From: Planctomycetaceae bacterium
Lineage (GTDB): Bacteria > Planctomycetota > Phycisphaerae > SM23-33
Length of the DNA stretch: 64,000 bases
Direction: 5' to 3'
NCBI GenBank assembly: GCA_039680605.1
Contig: JBDKTA010000025.1
Span: 62,001 to 126,000 of the forward strand
Below the pieces are notes generated by a model. That model was not told where the DNA came from and did not search any database. It worked only from the letters and a program-made list of their open reading frames with translations. The position numbers were made by a program, and so were the translations under genes. Below, in pieces: positions 7,626-16,277 of this stretch. Position 1 is the first letter of the stretch, and each line of letters begins with the position of its first letter.

Positions 7626-10358
7626 TCAGGCGGCAGACTCGGCCGCGAGCTTGATCAGTTCCTTCAGGGTGTTCCTGTCAAACAGCTTCTCAGGGTCGCC
7701 AATCCGGGTGAAGGGCGACTGGTGAAGCTGCTCTACGGTGCGGACCTGCGCCCGGCTGAGCACCGCCTGACGCAGCGTGCGGACAAACATGAGCTGTGTA
7801 GCGTTCAGCTTGGGGTGGGCGGTCACCCAGCCATCGAAGGCTTCGGACACCTGCTTCTCGCGTGACGGTAACGCCGCGATACCGAGAATGTGCCCCAGAA
7901 AGGCTCTCAGATCCGCACTGGGCTGGTGGTAGAGCTCTCGCAGCCGCTCCTCAGTGATAAACAGATCCGGACGCTCGAGTACGTGTCCTATTTCGTCACA
8001 TTCGTAGTCTGATAGCGTTCCGCCCTCGCGAAGTTTCTGAAGAGCTGGGCTCTGTTCGGCCAGATCGCGGACGAAGGCTTCGACCTGCTGACGATACGTG
8101 TCAGCAAATGCTCCTTCGCCTGAGGGGCCGAAAATGATCCAGTGGCGATCACGTATCTCATCGCGCACAGACAGGCGGACCAGTTGGCCGGTTTCGCGAC
8201 GGGCACGGAATCGCATGACGGGAGAGAACACCCGGTGGATATGAATGACACGTTCGTAGTCGACGGGCTGCCAGTACTCGTCGCTCATTGCGCGATTGAG
8301 TTCGTCTGCCACGGCTCTGATTTCGGGCAGATCATGCGGGAGAAGCGACAAGTTCTCCAGGGTCCTCACCCGGAGCCTTTGGATCTCCTCTACTTCGGCC
8401 TTGAGGGCTGCCACGGCGAGACTCTGCGTGAGATTCTCAAACTGCAGCGTCGTGTAGCCCGATGCCGAGGAGAATCGCAGCAGGGGAGCGATGGTCAACA
8501 CCAGATGCTTGTACTTGGCCTCGTCGAGCGGCAACCAGGCGTCTGGCTTGTCTATCAAGTGTCGGATTTCATCTGCATGCGGAGCCACGTTGACGTTGTC
8601 CAGCGGCACGTCACGAAGCATGGCCCTGAGCGCGTTGCACTCGCATTGGGCCAATTCCGCCTCGCCACGGCCGGCTAATATCTCCATTGCCTCCACTCGC
8701 AGCCGGAACGTCCGCGTCGGCAGCGGCTCGGCTGCTGGTGTCTCTCCGTGGCCGGCAGGATTGACCTGAAAGTAGGCGAAGTTGTCCCAGTGATCTATGA
8801 TCAGGAAGTCTTTCTTCGCCTTCCCCGAAAGCGGGTCCTTCCATGGGCGAGTGCCCCGGCCGATCATCTGCCAGAACTTTACTTGGCTGAAAACCGGCTT
8901 GGCGAAGACGAGATTGCGAATCGCCGGCACATCAATGCCGGTGTCCAGCATGTCCACAGAGATGGCGACACGTGGGAAATCCCGATTCTTGAAATCGTCG
9001 AGCGTCTTGTCGGCCCTCTCCATGCGGCTGTCGATCACCTTGGCAAGGCCTCGCCGCTGGAGGTCGGGATAGAGTCGATTGAAGCTCTGGTACAGTTCGA
9101 GAGCGTGATTGTGGCTTACCGCGAAGATGATGGTCTTGCCGGGTAGCGTACCCACCGCATCCTTGATGGAGACATCCATAAACTCCCGGACGATGGCGTC
9201 ATTTGTACCGGTGTTGGTAATTCGTTTTTCGAAGTCAGTTCCCTCAAAATCCAACTCCGATGGCTCAATCCCCTGTTCCTTAAGCTCCTTAGCGATCTCA
9301 GGGGGAAGTGTTCCGGGCTTCAGCCCCTCCACCTGGAATCCGGTCTTGGCGACGTGAACCGGGCGGTATGGGACCAAGTGGCCATCATGAATGGCCTCGT
9401 CATAGCTGTAGTGGAAGGTGGGCAGGCCATCCTCGCACTCAAACAACTCGAACGTGTTGTGATCGATGAAATCGGTTGGTGTGGCTGTAAGTCCGACATG
9501 AATAGAGTCGAAGTGATCAAGGATCGCCTTGTATCGGTTGTATATCGAGCGATGGCTCTCATCAGCTACAATCAGGTCGAAGTAGCCCGGCGAGAGCCGC
9601 TGGTATGTCGCCATCATGCCGGGGTAGGTGGCGGCCAGGACGCGAGCGGCAGGATCGACTTCTCCAGATTCAACCCATCCGCGCGGCACCTGGGGCAGAT
9701 GCTCCTTAAAGGCATCTAGAGCCTGCTTGACCAGCTCGCGGCGGTCAGCCAAGAACAGCACCCGCTGAATCCATTTTCGGCGCAAGAGCAGTTCGATGAG
9801 AGCGATCACCGTCCGGGTCTTGCCCGTTCCCGTCGCCATCACCAACAGGAAACGGCGGCGCGACGTTTCAATTCGTTCGGCGATAGTCTTAATCGCCTCT
9901 ATTTGGTAGGCGCGACCGGCAATATTCACATCCACATCGGCTCCACCGAGTGGCTGCCTATAGCTCCGAATGAATCGCAGTCGGTCGAGATCCCCTGGTG
10001 AGTAGAACCCGCTCACCTTTCGCGGCGGGTAGAGAGAACTGTCCCAGAACCATATCTCATTGCCATTTGCCAGGAAGACAAACGGTTCTGTACCACAGTC
10101 GGCTGCGATCCGGCGCGCGTAATCAGCCGCCTGCCGTTCGCCTTCCAGAGCGCTGCGGCTGCTGCGCTTCGCTTCGACGATGGCGATTGGCGCCTTTTGT
10201 TGGTCCAACAGTGCATAGTCAGCAAACTCGGTGCAGTCGCCTTCAACGGTTGCCTTGAGGACAAACTCCTCAAGCAGCCGCTGACTGCGAGGCAGCCAAC
10301 CAGCAGACCGCAGCTGCTGGTCAATGCGATTGGATCGAGTGTATGATTCCTGCTCCAT
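7626..10358 (-). CDS. hsdR: Type I restriction endonuclease subunit HsdR (EcoEI-like)
   Basis: The motor and nuclease of the type I complex, 910 residues. The N-terminal PD-(D/E)XK nuclease shows D47, then VEAK (E62, K64) and QxxxY (76-80). The SF2 helicase follows, with Walker A MATGTGKT at 174-181, DESH at 266-269 and the TATPT motif soon after. The C-terminal region is the EcoEI_R_C type that binds the methyltransferase core. All key residues are present, so the enzyme should be active. It sits 64 bp downstream of the DUF262 gene and 8 bp before hsdM, in the order R-M-S. Confidence 0.95.
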   Translation of the reverse strand: MEQESYTRSNRIDQQLRSAGWLPRSQRLLEEFVLKATVEGDCTEFADYALLDQQKAPIAIVEAKRSSRSALEGERQAADYARRIAADCGTEPFVFLANGNEIWFWDSSLYPPRKVSGFYSPGDLDRLRFIRSYRQPLGGADVDVNIAGRAYQIEAIKTIAERIETSRRRFLLVMATGTGKTRTVIALIELLLRRKWIQRVLFLADRRELVKQALDAFKEHLPQVPRGWVESGEVDPAARVLAATYPGMMATYQRLSPGYFDLIVADESHRSIYNRYKAILDHFDSIHVGLTATPTDFIDHNTFELFECEDGLPTFHYSYDEAIHDGHLVPYRPVHVAKTGFQVEGLKPGTLPPEIAKELKEQGIEPSELDFEGTDFEKRITNTGTNDAIVREFMDVSIKDAVGTLPGKTIIFAVSHNHALELYQSFNRLYPDLQRRGLAKVIDSRMERADKTLDDFKNRDFPRVAISVDMLDTGIDVPAIRNLVFAKPVFSQVKFWQMIGRGTRPWKDPLSGKAKKDFLIIDHWDNFAYFQVNPAGHGETPAAEPLPTRTFRLRVEAMEILAGRGEAELAQCECNALRAMLRDVPLDNVNVAPHADEIRHLIDKPDAWLPLDEAKYKHLVLTIAPLLRFSSASGYTTLQFENLTQSLAVAALKAEVEEIQRLRVRTLENLSLLPHDLPEIRAVADELNRAMSDEYWQPVDYERVIHIHRVFSPVMRFRARRETGQLVRLSVRDEIRDRHWIIFGPSGEGAFADTYRQQVEAFVRDLAEQSPALQKLREGGTLSDYECDEIGHVLERPDLFITEERLRELYHQPSADLRAFLGHILGIAALPSREKQVSEAFDGWVTAHPKLNATQLMFVRTLRQAVLSRAQVRTVEQLHQSPFTRIGDPEKLFDRNTLKELIKLAAESAA

Positions 10359-10422
10359 AGCGCCCGATGCTCTCAGCTTGGTTGCATCCCATTGTTCGTA
10401 TCTGTGTGTTGCCTAATAACGG

Positions 10423-12543
10423 TCACGGGTGCTCCTTCCCAGCCGGATCGTCCTTGGACTCGCTGGCCAGCTTCGGAAACAACATCTTCCACCTTTGCGT
10501 CTCACCAGGAAGAGGAAGCATCCATCGCTTCTCCATGAAGCTGAGCAGTTTCATTCCACGAGCACAGATCTGGGCAGGCCCCCAGATGGCTTCCGCTGCG
10601 ACCTCAATTTCCGAGTGTGACCCGTCAGCATAGCCGTTACGCGCCTTGCTGCCATCGGTGTGGAACTGCGGCCGCTTCTTCTCCTCAAAGCTGTCGTTTT
10701 GCAGCGACGAGTTGATTGCAGATGAGAGAAGCAGCAGATTTCCCAGGCTGCACTTGTAGGCTGACTGCGCGATCTCATCCAACCCTTGAAACTGTTCCGC
10801 CCAATCCTCCGTCGTGGTCTGGGGATAGATATGCTCTATCGAAATCGTGTCTTTATTGCTCTTTAAGAGGTCGGACCAATCCACCTTCTTCTGGCGGCTG
10901 CGGGATAGAAGGCTCAATTCATACTCATAGAGGAAATAGCGCAACCCGGACCACCCATAGAACCCGTCGCCGTTGGCGAATTTCTTCTCCAGCACGTTGT
11001 ACAGGCTCCCCAAGCGGAAATGGCCTTCGTCATCAAAAGCGAACAACATGCGCTGGTCCAGCTGCTCCGCGATTTCCGACAAGGTAGCCTCACCGCGATC
11101 CACTGCGCGGGCAAAGTTGTAGAACTCGCTGCTGCGGTAGTTCGAGCGAGTGACCGTCATTCTGAAGACGATGAAGATGAACCGCTCTATCCGCTTGAAA
11201 AGGCCTATCCGTGCGGCCTCGTCTGGAATGTTCTTTAGGACTGCCATGACCAGCGGCCGAAAGTAGCCCATGCCGACGCGGGTCAGACGCTGCAGCCATG
11301 TCGTCTCCTGCGCAGACAGGTTCCCGGCCAGTTCGGGGTAGAAGGAAGCGAACCAATAGAGGGATGATTGCTTGAGACTGAGCACGTAATCGCGGATCTC
11401 GGTCGGCCTAAGTTCCGCAGTCTCGCGAAGCGGCTCCGTGATATCGCCGTTGACATCCTCCTCACCTGCATCAATCTCCTCTTCCCACGACTGCTCGTCA
11501 GTCTGCTCCAGGTCAACCTCGTGAACGACCTTGCGATGGACCCGCTGCGCGGTGAATTGCTCATCCAGCAAGAAGCGGATGTAGTCTCTGCCAGTTTGTC
11601 TGGAGTACTTGAAGTACATGGTCCAATGAGCGCGCAGGAAGTCATCATCGTTCAAAGGCTTGAGCTTGTTGCGGCCCAACTGGTGGTAGACTTCCTTCCA
11701 CGTATCATTGATGGAATCTCGAAGGCTTTTACGTTCCGCCAGATCAAGCTCGTCGTCGGTATACAGAGTGGTTAAGTAAATCAGACGGTTCTTCAAGAGT
11801 TCTAGGTCAGATAGCTTCTTGCCCCGGTTATTCATCGTCTCAAAGGCAACGAAGACATCGAACTCGTCCTTAATGATGTACTCGTTGAACAGAAATCGTT
11901 TCGTCAGGGTGCGGTAGAGCTCGTGCAAGCCTTGGACGCCTTCGTTTTCGTGCCACCCACGCAGCTGCTCAAGGAAGAACAGCTTTGCGTTGCTGAGGTT
12001 CAGCGTGTAGAAGGTCTCATGGACGGTACCCCCGCCGTCTTCATTCATGATGCGATACCGCATATATTGGTAACTTGGATTGTCGTCCGTGTACCCGAAC
12101 TTGTAGGTCCGGTACTGATCGCCCTGTGGCTTGACCATGAAGAGGAACTTCTTCTGGACCCCGTCAATGCTCAGAGTGTCTGCGATGTAAATCTCGTGGT
12201 TAGGCTTGCCACTGGAGTCTGGCAAATCTCGCACCAACTCGACGAAAGCCTGAAGAAAGATAATGAAGGTGGTTAGCCGCTGCTGACCGTCTACAACATG
12301 GTACAGCTTGTAGGAATGGTCGTCGATTAGCCAGAACTCTTTCTCGTCAGCGTTGACGGTGGTGGATGGAATCTCTTTAAGCGTCAAGACGCCGGTGTAA
12401 TGCGACCGCCCGTCGGGTAGATTCACCAGGTCTTCCCAGAACGCTTCCAACTGTTCGCGACCCCAAGCGTATCCCCGCTGGTAATCCGGGATACGGAAGA
12501 GCTTTTCTTTGAAGACGCTGTCAAGAGAACGTGGTTCATCCAT
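10423..12543 (-). CDS. DUF262/DUF1524 protein (GmrSD/SspE-like modification-dependent nuclease)
   Basis: A 706-residue two-domain protein. The N-terminal DUF262 domain has the IPDYQRGYAWG signature (18-28) and the nucleotide-sensing motif DGQQRLTTF starting at residue 85. The C-terminal DUF1524 HNH-like nuclease has SIEHIYPQ near residue 580 and NLLLLSSAIN further on. GmrSD, BrxU and SspE share this arrangement; they cleave or nick DNA that carries modifications, or DNA lacking host phosphorothioate marks. A GAGGAAGG ribosome site precedes the ATG at 12543. As the first large gene of the operon it probably adds a type IV layer to the type I system. Confidence 0.88.
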   Translation of the reverse strand: MDEPRSLDSVFKEKLFRIPDYQRGYAWGREQLEAFWEDLVNLPDGRSHYTGVLTLKEIPSTTVNADEKEFWLIDDHSYKLYHVVDGQQRLTTFIIFLQAFVELVRDLPDSSGKPNHEIYIADTLSIDGVQKKFLFMVKPQGDQYRTYKFGYTDDNPSYQYMRYRIMNEDGGGTVHETFYTLNLSNAKLFFLEQLRGWHENEGVQGLHELYRTLTKRFLFNEYIIKDEFDVFVAFETMNNRGKKLSDLELLKNRLIYLTTLYTDDELDLAERKSLRDSINDTWKEVYHQLGRNKLKPLNDDDFLRAHWTMYFKYSRQTGRDYIRFLLDEQFTAQRVHRKVVHEVDLEQTDEQSWEEEIDAGEEDVNGDITEPLRETAELRPTEIRDYVLSLKQSSLYWFASFYPELAGNLSAQETTWLQRLTRVGMGYFRPLVMAVLKNIPDEAARIGLFKRIERFIFIVFRMTVTRSNYRSSEFYNFARAVDRGEATLSEIAEQLDQRMLFAFDDEGHFRLGSLYNVLEKKFANGDGFYGWSGLRYFLYEYELSLLSRSRQKKVDWSDLLKSNKDTISIEHIYPQTTTEDWAEQFQGLDEIAQSAYKCSLGNLLLLSSAINSSLQNDSFEEKKRPQFHTDGSKARNGYADGSHSEIEVAAEAIWGPAQICARGMKLLSFMEKRWMLPLPGETQRWKMLFPKLASESKDDPAGKEHP

Positions 12544-12561
12544 TACTAGACCCTGCCTTCC

Positions 12562-12705
12562 TCAGATGCCCAATTCGTCCGTGATTGCCTCACTTGTGGA
12601 ACCAGCAGTTTGCTCTCGGGCTCGCTTGTACAGCGTGGCCTTGGAGATCTTTCGATATTGTGTCAGCTCGCCCACTGTCATGATCTCGCAGCATCTGGCC
12701 GGCAT
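12562..12705 (-). CDS. Small HTH protein (excisionase-like), operon leader gene
   Basis: A 47-codon frame starting at ATG 12705 (or ATG 12681, giving 39 residues) and ending 18 bp before the DUF262 gene. The segment MTVGELTQYRKISKATLYKR reads like the first helix-turn-helix of the HTH_17/excisionase family, in which the normal sequence continues into a wing and a basic strand. Here it ends after a short acidic tail, so it is either a truncated regulator or a microprotein. A promoter-like pair lies just upstream. No strong ribosome site is visible for either ATG, which keeps confidence low. Confidence 0.42.
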   Translation of the reverse strand: MPARCCEIMTVGELTQYRKISKATLYKRAREQTAGSTSEAITDELGI

Positions 12706-12743
12706 AGGCTACGCCACGTGCCCCGTGTCAGTCGGATTGGTGA

Positions 12744-12807
12744 CTTGTAAAACCTGAGGGCGGTTTCGTCAACAGGAATCCGATATGGCTGATCCGAGAA
12801 ACCGCCC
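12744..12807 (-). promoter_or_regulatory. Candidate promoter and operator of the defence operon
   Basis: Read on the minus strand, TTGACG (12767-12772) and TACAAG (12744-12749) are exactly 17 bp apart and point at the HTH/DUF262/hsdRMS operon. A perfect 10-bp inverted repeat, GGGCGGTTTC and GAAACCGCCC, lies at 12758-12767 and 12798-12807. Its left arm fills part of the promoter spacer and touches the -35 box. This is a good layout for repression or activation by the WYL protein encoded just upstream. Confidence 0.45.
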
Positions 12808-12953
12808 CGCGTGCCTGACGACCTGACGGAGTTTATCAAGATGACGCGTGGATTCTACTGCGGCCGTACTGCAAGCGTACAGCTCCTGCTGGCTCAGCGT
12901 ACTGGCAGAAGGCTCTCCATAACGGGCATTCTGGGTATCGATTCCCAAGCAGA

Positions 12954-13979
12954 TCAGTTGGGAGCAGAATCAGTCTTCCGCCGTTGAGGCCCCGCAGAAC
13001 TTCGGTAGCTCCTAATTGTCCGTTCAAGCGTGGTAGCAATCTGCCCGGCCAAAGCCTTGGGCGAGAGCATGGTCGCATGCTCTCCAAACCCCAGCACCCA
13101 TCGCACAAACTCGACAGTGTTGCTCAGCTCGAAGGTCGCAACCACGTTCTGGCCATCGTCCTTCGTGATCCTCTGGCTCGGATGCCATTGCTGTTCCCGC
13201 ACATTCGTTGCCGCCCAGCCGGTGAAGCGGGCTTTGATCTTCTGGAACTTGCCGGGGCCGAAGATTCCGAAGGCGCCGTGGGTGTGTTTGGTCAGCGAGA
13301 ATGACTTTGGCTTTTCGAATGACTTGGACGTGGCCCGCACGCCCTTGAAACGTGAGACCTTCAGTGTGCGCACCTCATCGTATTCGGCCAGCCATCCGAT
13401 GCAGTACAGGGACGAAGACAGCACCACCATTCCGTAGGGATGGAACACCGTTTCCATGTCTCGGCCCTGGCTGGCGGAGCAGTAGACAACCCTCAGCACC
13501 TGGCGATTGATGATCGCCTCATTGAGCAGTTCGATCTCTTTCGTCTGGCCGGAGTAATCGTGGCTGGCGAGGGTCTTGATCAGGAAGGCGTCGTCGAGGT
13601 CGGAGAAGTAGCTCAGGGCCTTGGTCGGGAGCACGGCCCTGATCTTCTGGAGGGCAGAGTTCAGGCCATCGCCAAAGGGGGTGCCGGCCAGCGGCGCCAG
13701 GAGCTGCTGGCTGAGGTAAAGGCTGAGCATTTCCGTCATCGTCATCTGGAGCTTCTCGGATTCCAGGTACCCCGAGTCCAGCTTCCAGTACTTGCGGTTG
13801 TTCTCACGATGATCGGTCCGCAGCGGGAAGTGCGTCTGCAGCACATCCAGGTCCCGCAGGACAGTGCGCTTGTTGCACTCCAGGCGCTGGGCCAGTTCGT
13901 CGGCCGTGATGCCGAAGCGATTGGCCTGCAGCGTCTTGAGCAACTCCCATTGTCGAAACAGCGGCTCTCCTCGGCCCAT
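12954..13979 (-). CDS. WYL-domain transcriptional regulator
   Basis: A 341-residue regulator. The first 60 residues form a DeoR-like winged helix (LLKTLQANRFGITADELAQR, then NKRTVLRDLDVL). The WYL ligand-binding domain lies at about 150-225 (VVYCSASQGR, YGMVVLSSSLYCIGWL), followed by the WCX oligomerisation segment (VEFVRWVLGFG). Regulators of this type control BREX, CBASS and other defence loci (BrxR, CapW) and are thought to respond to nucleic-acid ligands. It has the same orientation as the restriction operon and lies 250 bp upstream of it, next to a promoter with an inverted repeat. It is therefore probably the operon's switch. Confidence 0.88.
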   Translation of the reverse strand: MGRGEPLFRQWELLKTLQANRFGITADELAQRLECNKRTVLRDLDVLQTHFPLRTDHRENNRKYWKLDSGYLESEKLQMTMTEMLSLYLSQQLLAPLAGTPFGDGLNSALQKIRAVLPTKALSYFSDLDDAFLIKTLASHDYSGQTKEIELLNEAIINRQVLRVVYCSASQGRDMETVFHPYGMVVLSSSLYCIGWLAEYDEVRTLKVSRFKGVRATSKSFEKPKSFSLTKHTHGAFGIFGPGKFQKIKARFTGWAATNVREQQWHPSQRITKDDGQNVVATFELSNTVEFVRWVLGFGEHATMLSPKALAGQIATTLERTIRSYRSSAGPQRRKTDSAPN

Positions 13980-14166
13980 ATCGTGCCCCTTACGTCAGGT
14001 GAAGCGAGGTGATTATAGCTCACTGGACAGGCGGGCGGCCATCAAACCGCCTGGCCGAAAGAATTTTTCAGAAAATTCGTGCCCCCATCTGCTGGGGCTC
14101 TTTGCGGCCCGTGTCCCACAAGATGCTGTAGAACGTGACCACATCTGTCATACCCCCGCGTGAAGG

Positions 14167-14205
14167 CACTATGACCATACCTGTCACAGTGCCCGGCCAT
14201 AATAT
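14167..14205 (+). promoter_or_regulatory. Inverted repeat next to a -10-like box, upstream of the ARPP-1-like gene
   Basis: CACTATGAC (14167-14175) and GTCACAGTG (14183-14191) are inverted copies with one mismatch and a 7-bp spacer. TAATAT (14200-14205) follows at -10 spacing for a start about 45 bp before the ATG at 14256. No convincing -35 box is present, so an activator-dependent promoter is possible. A second palindrome (GAATTTT-TCAG-AAAATTC) lies at 14061-14078. Confidence 0.3.
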
Positions 14206-14255
14206 CGGCGCCCAAGGGGAAGAACCTGCGGGGAACACACTGAAAGGACACGGCA

Positions 14256-15272
14256 ATGGAAAATGAACGGACAGAACAGAACGGGGTGCTCAAGACGGTT
14301 GTGCCGGCTCTGCGGATCGGCGAGGCCTTCGGCCATCGTAACTTAACCCTGGTGCCCCTGCGGGGGGAGGGGTACCAGGGGCTTGATTACACTCTCGCCC
14401 AGGACGCCATCGCGGCCGGCGTGTTGGCCGTGACGGAGGTCAGTGAGGCCGGCAGCGTGCCCGAACTTCTGGCCAACAACACGGGCGTGAAGATGGTCCT
14501 GTTGCTGGACGGCGAGGAATTGGTCGGCGCCAAGCAGAACCGGATCATGAACACGTCCGTCCTGCTCAAGGGCGAGTCCAAGACGAAGATCCCGGTCTCG
14601 TGCGTCGAACAGGGGCGGTGGTATCACGAGTCGGCAAAGTTCCAGTCGGGCAACTACTCGCCCTCGCGCCTGCGGGCGCGCAAGAGCCGCGACGTGACGG
14701 CCAGCCTGCGGGAGAGCGGCCAGGCCCGCAGCGACCAAGGCGCCGTGTGGCAAGAAGTACGTGAAAACGTCATGGCTTTCCAGGCCGCCTCGCCGACGAT
14801 GGCCATGAGCGATGTCGTCAAGCAGCGGCGCGAGTCGTTTGACCTGTACGTCCAGGCCCTGACGTATCCCGAGGGCGCGTGCGGCGTGGTGGCGGCCGTC
14901 AACGGGCGGTTCCTGGCCGCGGACATCTTCGACAAGCCCCAGACGCTGGAGCGTGTCTGGCAGCGGCTGATCACCGGCTATGCGATGGACGCCGCGGCAC
15001 AACTGGGCGAGAGGAACAAAGACTTCTCCGCCAAGGCGGCCAGCGTCCTGATGGAACACGTGGGCGGGATCGACTGCACGATCTGCCCCAGCGTCGGCGT
15101 CGGAGGCGACTGGCGGTTCGCCGCCGATGACGTCGTCGGCCAAGCCCTGGTCGCTGACCAGACGTGCGTACACCTGTGCGTCTTCCCCGGCGACGACGTT
15201 GCCAACCGCCGCGGCCTGACGCAGAAGGCAATCCAGGCGCCGTCGCGACGACGAACGCGCCGGCAGCAGTAG
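14256..15272 (+). CDS. ARPP-1 family protein (DUF6569-like)
   Basis: A 338-residue cytoplasmic protein. The block GVKMVLLLDGEELVGAKQNR followed by MNTSVLL and PVSCVEQGRW is the hallmark of the ARPP-1 domain. From published comparative genomics, ARPP-1 is associated with rhodanese-phosphatase and ADP-ribose/RNA-repair systems. Its reaction is unknown. The C-terminal tail (RRRTRRQQ) is basic. An AAAGGAC ribosome site precedes the ATG. It is divergent from the WYL regulator and may belong to the same defence neighbourhood, but no partner enzyme is adjacent. Confidence 0.75.
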   Translation: MENERTEQNGVLKTVVPALRIGEAFGHRNLTLVPLRGEGYQGLDYTLAQDAIAAGVLAVTEVSEAGSVPELLANNTGVKMVLLLDGEELVGAKQNRIMNTSVLLKGESKTKIPVSCVEQGRWYHESAKFQSGNYSPSRLRARKSRDVTASLRESGQARSDQGAVWQEVRENVMAFQAASPTMAMSDVVKQRRESFDLYVQALTYPEGACGVVAAVNGRFLAADIFDKPQTLERVWQRLITGYAMDAAAQLGERNKDFSAKAASVLMEHVGGIDCTICPSVGVGGDWRFAADDVVGQALVADQTCVHLCVFPGDDVANRRGLTQKAIQAPSRRRTRRQQ

Positions 15273-15286
15273 ATGGTTCTGGGGGC

Positions 15287-15320
15287 GCCGGGCACCCGGC
15301 CTTTGCGCCGGGTGCTCGGC
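15287..15320 (+). terminator. GC-rich hairpin after the ARPP-1-like gene
   Basis: Arms at 15287-15300 and 15307-15320 pair over 14 bp with one mismatch around a 6-nt loop. No T-run follows, so it may be an attenuator or a palindromic repeat rather than a classical terminator. Confidence 0.4.
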
Positions 15321-15348
15321 AGCGATTCTTCACAAAGGGGGGCCAGCC

Positions 15349-16101
15349 ATGAGACACCATGCATTGATTGTGTGCAGGGATCAGGAAGAACTCGACTACA
15401 TGAAGGAGGTGCTTTTCTCGCTACATGACAAGTACGACATGGCGGACTGTCAGGCAATGGCAAGGCGCAGGATCAAGAAGCGGCGATACGACTACGTGAT
15501 TGTGTCTGCGCCCATGTACGTCTGCTCTTCATCGCGCGTCGCCAGCCCGTCGGTGATTGACAACTTCCTGGACGAGATGGACGAGATATACAAGGGCAAG
15601 CTCGTTCCAATGATCGTCATCGTGTCGCACAAAGCAAGAGCATGGACGGGCGAGATCATGGGAGCGTCTCGCGGCCGGAGAGTTTTGATCCGCTTCATCC
15701 ACAATCCCTTTCCACGTCGGGGAGAGACTCTGGATCGGATAATCAAGCACCTCGTCTCCCACGCGGACATGGTGAATCGAATGCTTCAGCACGTGGAGCT
15801 AACCCGACCGGAGAGGGTCGCGAATTCTGACAGTGAGAAAGAAACGACAGCAGTTCCCGCGTTGACCAAAGCGCAACTGGACATTCTTCAGGCCATGGCA
15901 GAATCGCGGCACCGCGTGATGAAGCAAACCGACATTATTGCGGCAGGAGGTCACAGCAAGCACGTGACGCGACAGGCGCTGAAGGTTTTCCTACGGTTAA
16001 GTCTGATCAAGCGGCCTTTTGGATCTCGTGGAGGTTACGCTCTAACAGATAAAGCAAGGGCTGCAATTGGCGATCATGGCAACACCCGCACAACAGAATA
16101 G
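15349..16101 (+). CDS. Receiver-like/winged-helix hypothetical protein
   Basis: A 250-residue protein of uncertain family. The first 120 residues have the alternating pattern of a degenerate response-regulator receiver (HALIVCRDQEELDYMKEVLF ... YDYVIVSAP ... VPMIVIVSHK), but the acidic pocket and phosphorylatable Asp are not obvious. Residues 170-245 look like a MarR-type winged helix (LTKAQLDILQAMAESRHRVM, then QALKVFLRLSLIKRP and GGYALTDKARAAI). An AAAGGGGGG ribosome site precedes the ATG. It is probably a DNA-binding regulator whose N-terminal domain senses something other than phosphorylation. No cognate kinase is present. Confidence 0.6.
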   Translation: MRHHALIVCRDQEELDYMKEVLFSLHDKYDMADCQAMARRRIKKRRYDYVIVSAPMYVCSSSRVASPSVIDNFLDEMDEIYKGKLVPMIVIVSHKARAWTGEIMGASRGRRVLIRFIHNPFPRRGETLDRIIKHLVSHADMVNRMLQHVELTRPERVANSDSEKETTAVPALTKAQLDILQAMAESRHRVMKQTDIIAAGGHSKHVTRQALKVFLRLSLIKRPFGSRGGYALTDKARAAIGDHGNTRTTE

Positions 16102-16161
16102 TAGTACTACTACTTTTCATTCGGATTACTACCAAAAACAGCCAAATTTCATGGAATTTAC

Positions 16162-16190
16162 TTGACAGACAACTTCGTCTTAGCTATAAA
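16162..16190 (+). promoter_or_regulatory. Consensus sigma-70-type promoter for the tRNA-like gene
   Basis: TTGACA (16162-16167) and TATAAA (16185-16190) are separated by exactly 17 bp. Transcription should begin near 16198-16201, about 20 nt before the tRNA-like acceptor strand. This is one of the strongest promoter matches in the window, as expected for a stable-RNA gene. Confidence 0.7.
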
Positions 16191-16218
16191 TAGCATAAGT
16201 AGTTACGGCTTTTTTCAC

Positions 16219-16277
16219 ACGGGCTTCGGAGCCCTCTACGGAACCGAAGGTTACAGGTTCGACCCCTGTCGCCCGTA
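16219..16277 (+). pseudogene. tRNA-Arg(ACG)-derived gene lacking the D-arm
   Basis: The 3' half is a normal tRNA-Arg(ACG): anticodon loop CTACGGA at 16236-16242, 5-nt variable region, T-arm ACAGG-TTCGACC-CCTGT, acceptor strand CGCCCGT and discriminator A at 16277. Upstream, ACGGGC at 16219-16224 pairs with the last six acceptor bases, but the D-arm and the normal 5' anticodon strand are missing. TTCGG can pair with CCGAA to form an alternative middle stem with a 14-nt loop. The promoter and terminator are both intact. Either a tRNA 3' end left as an attachment-site remnant, or a shortened tRNA-like RNA that is still made. No CCA is encoded. Confidence 0.6.

Noticed and set aside
464-12543. 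BREX or DISARM system
   Set aside because: WYL regulator and methyltransferase recall BREX, but there is no PglZ, BrxC or BrxL; the genes are a type I R-M set.
16099-16117. TAGTAGTACTACTA palindrome after the gene at 16101 as a terminator
   Set aside because: AT-rich short stem without loop or clear T-run; may be chance.
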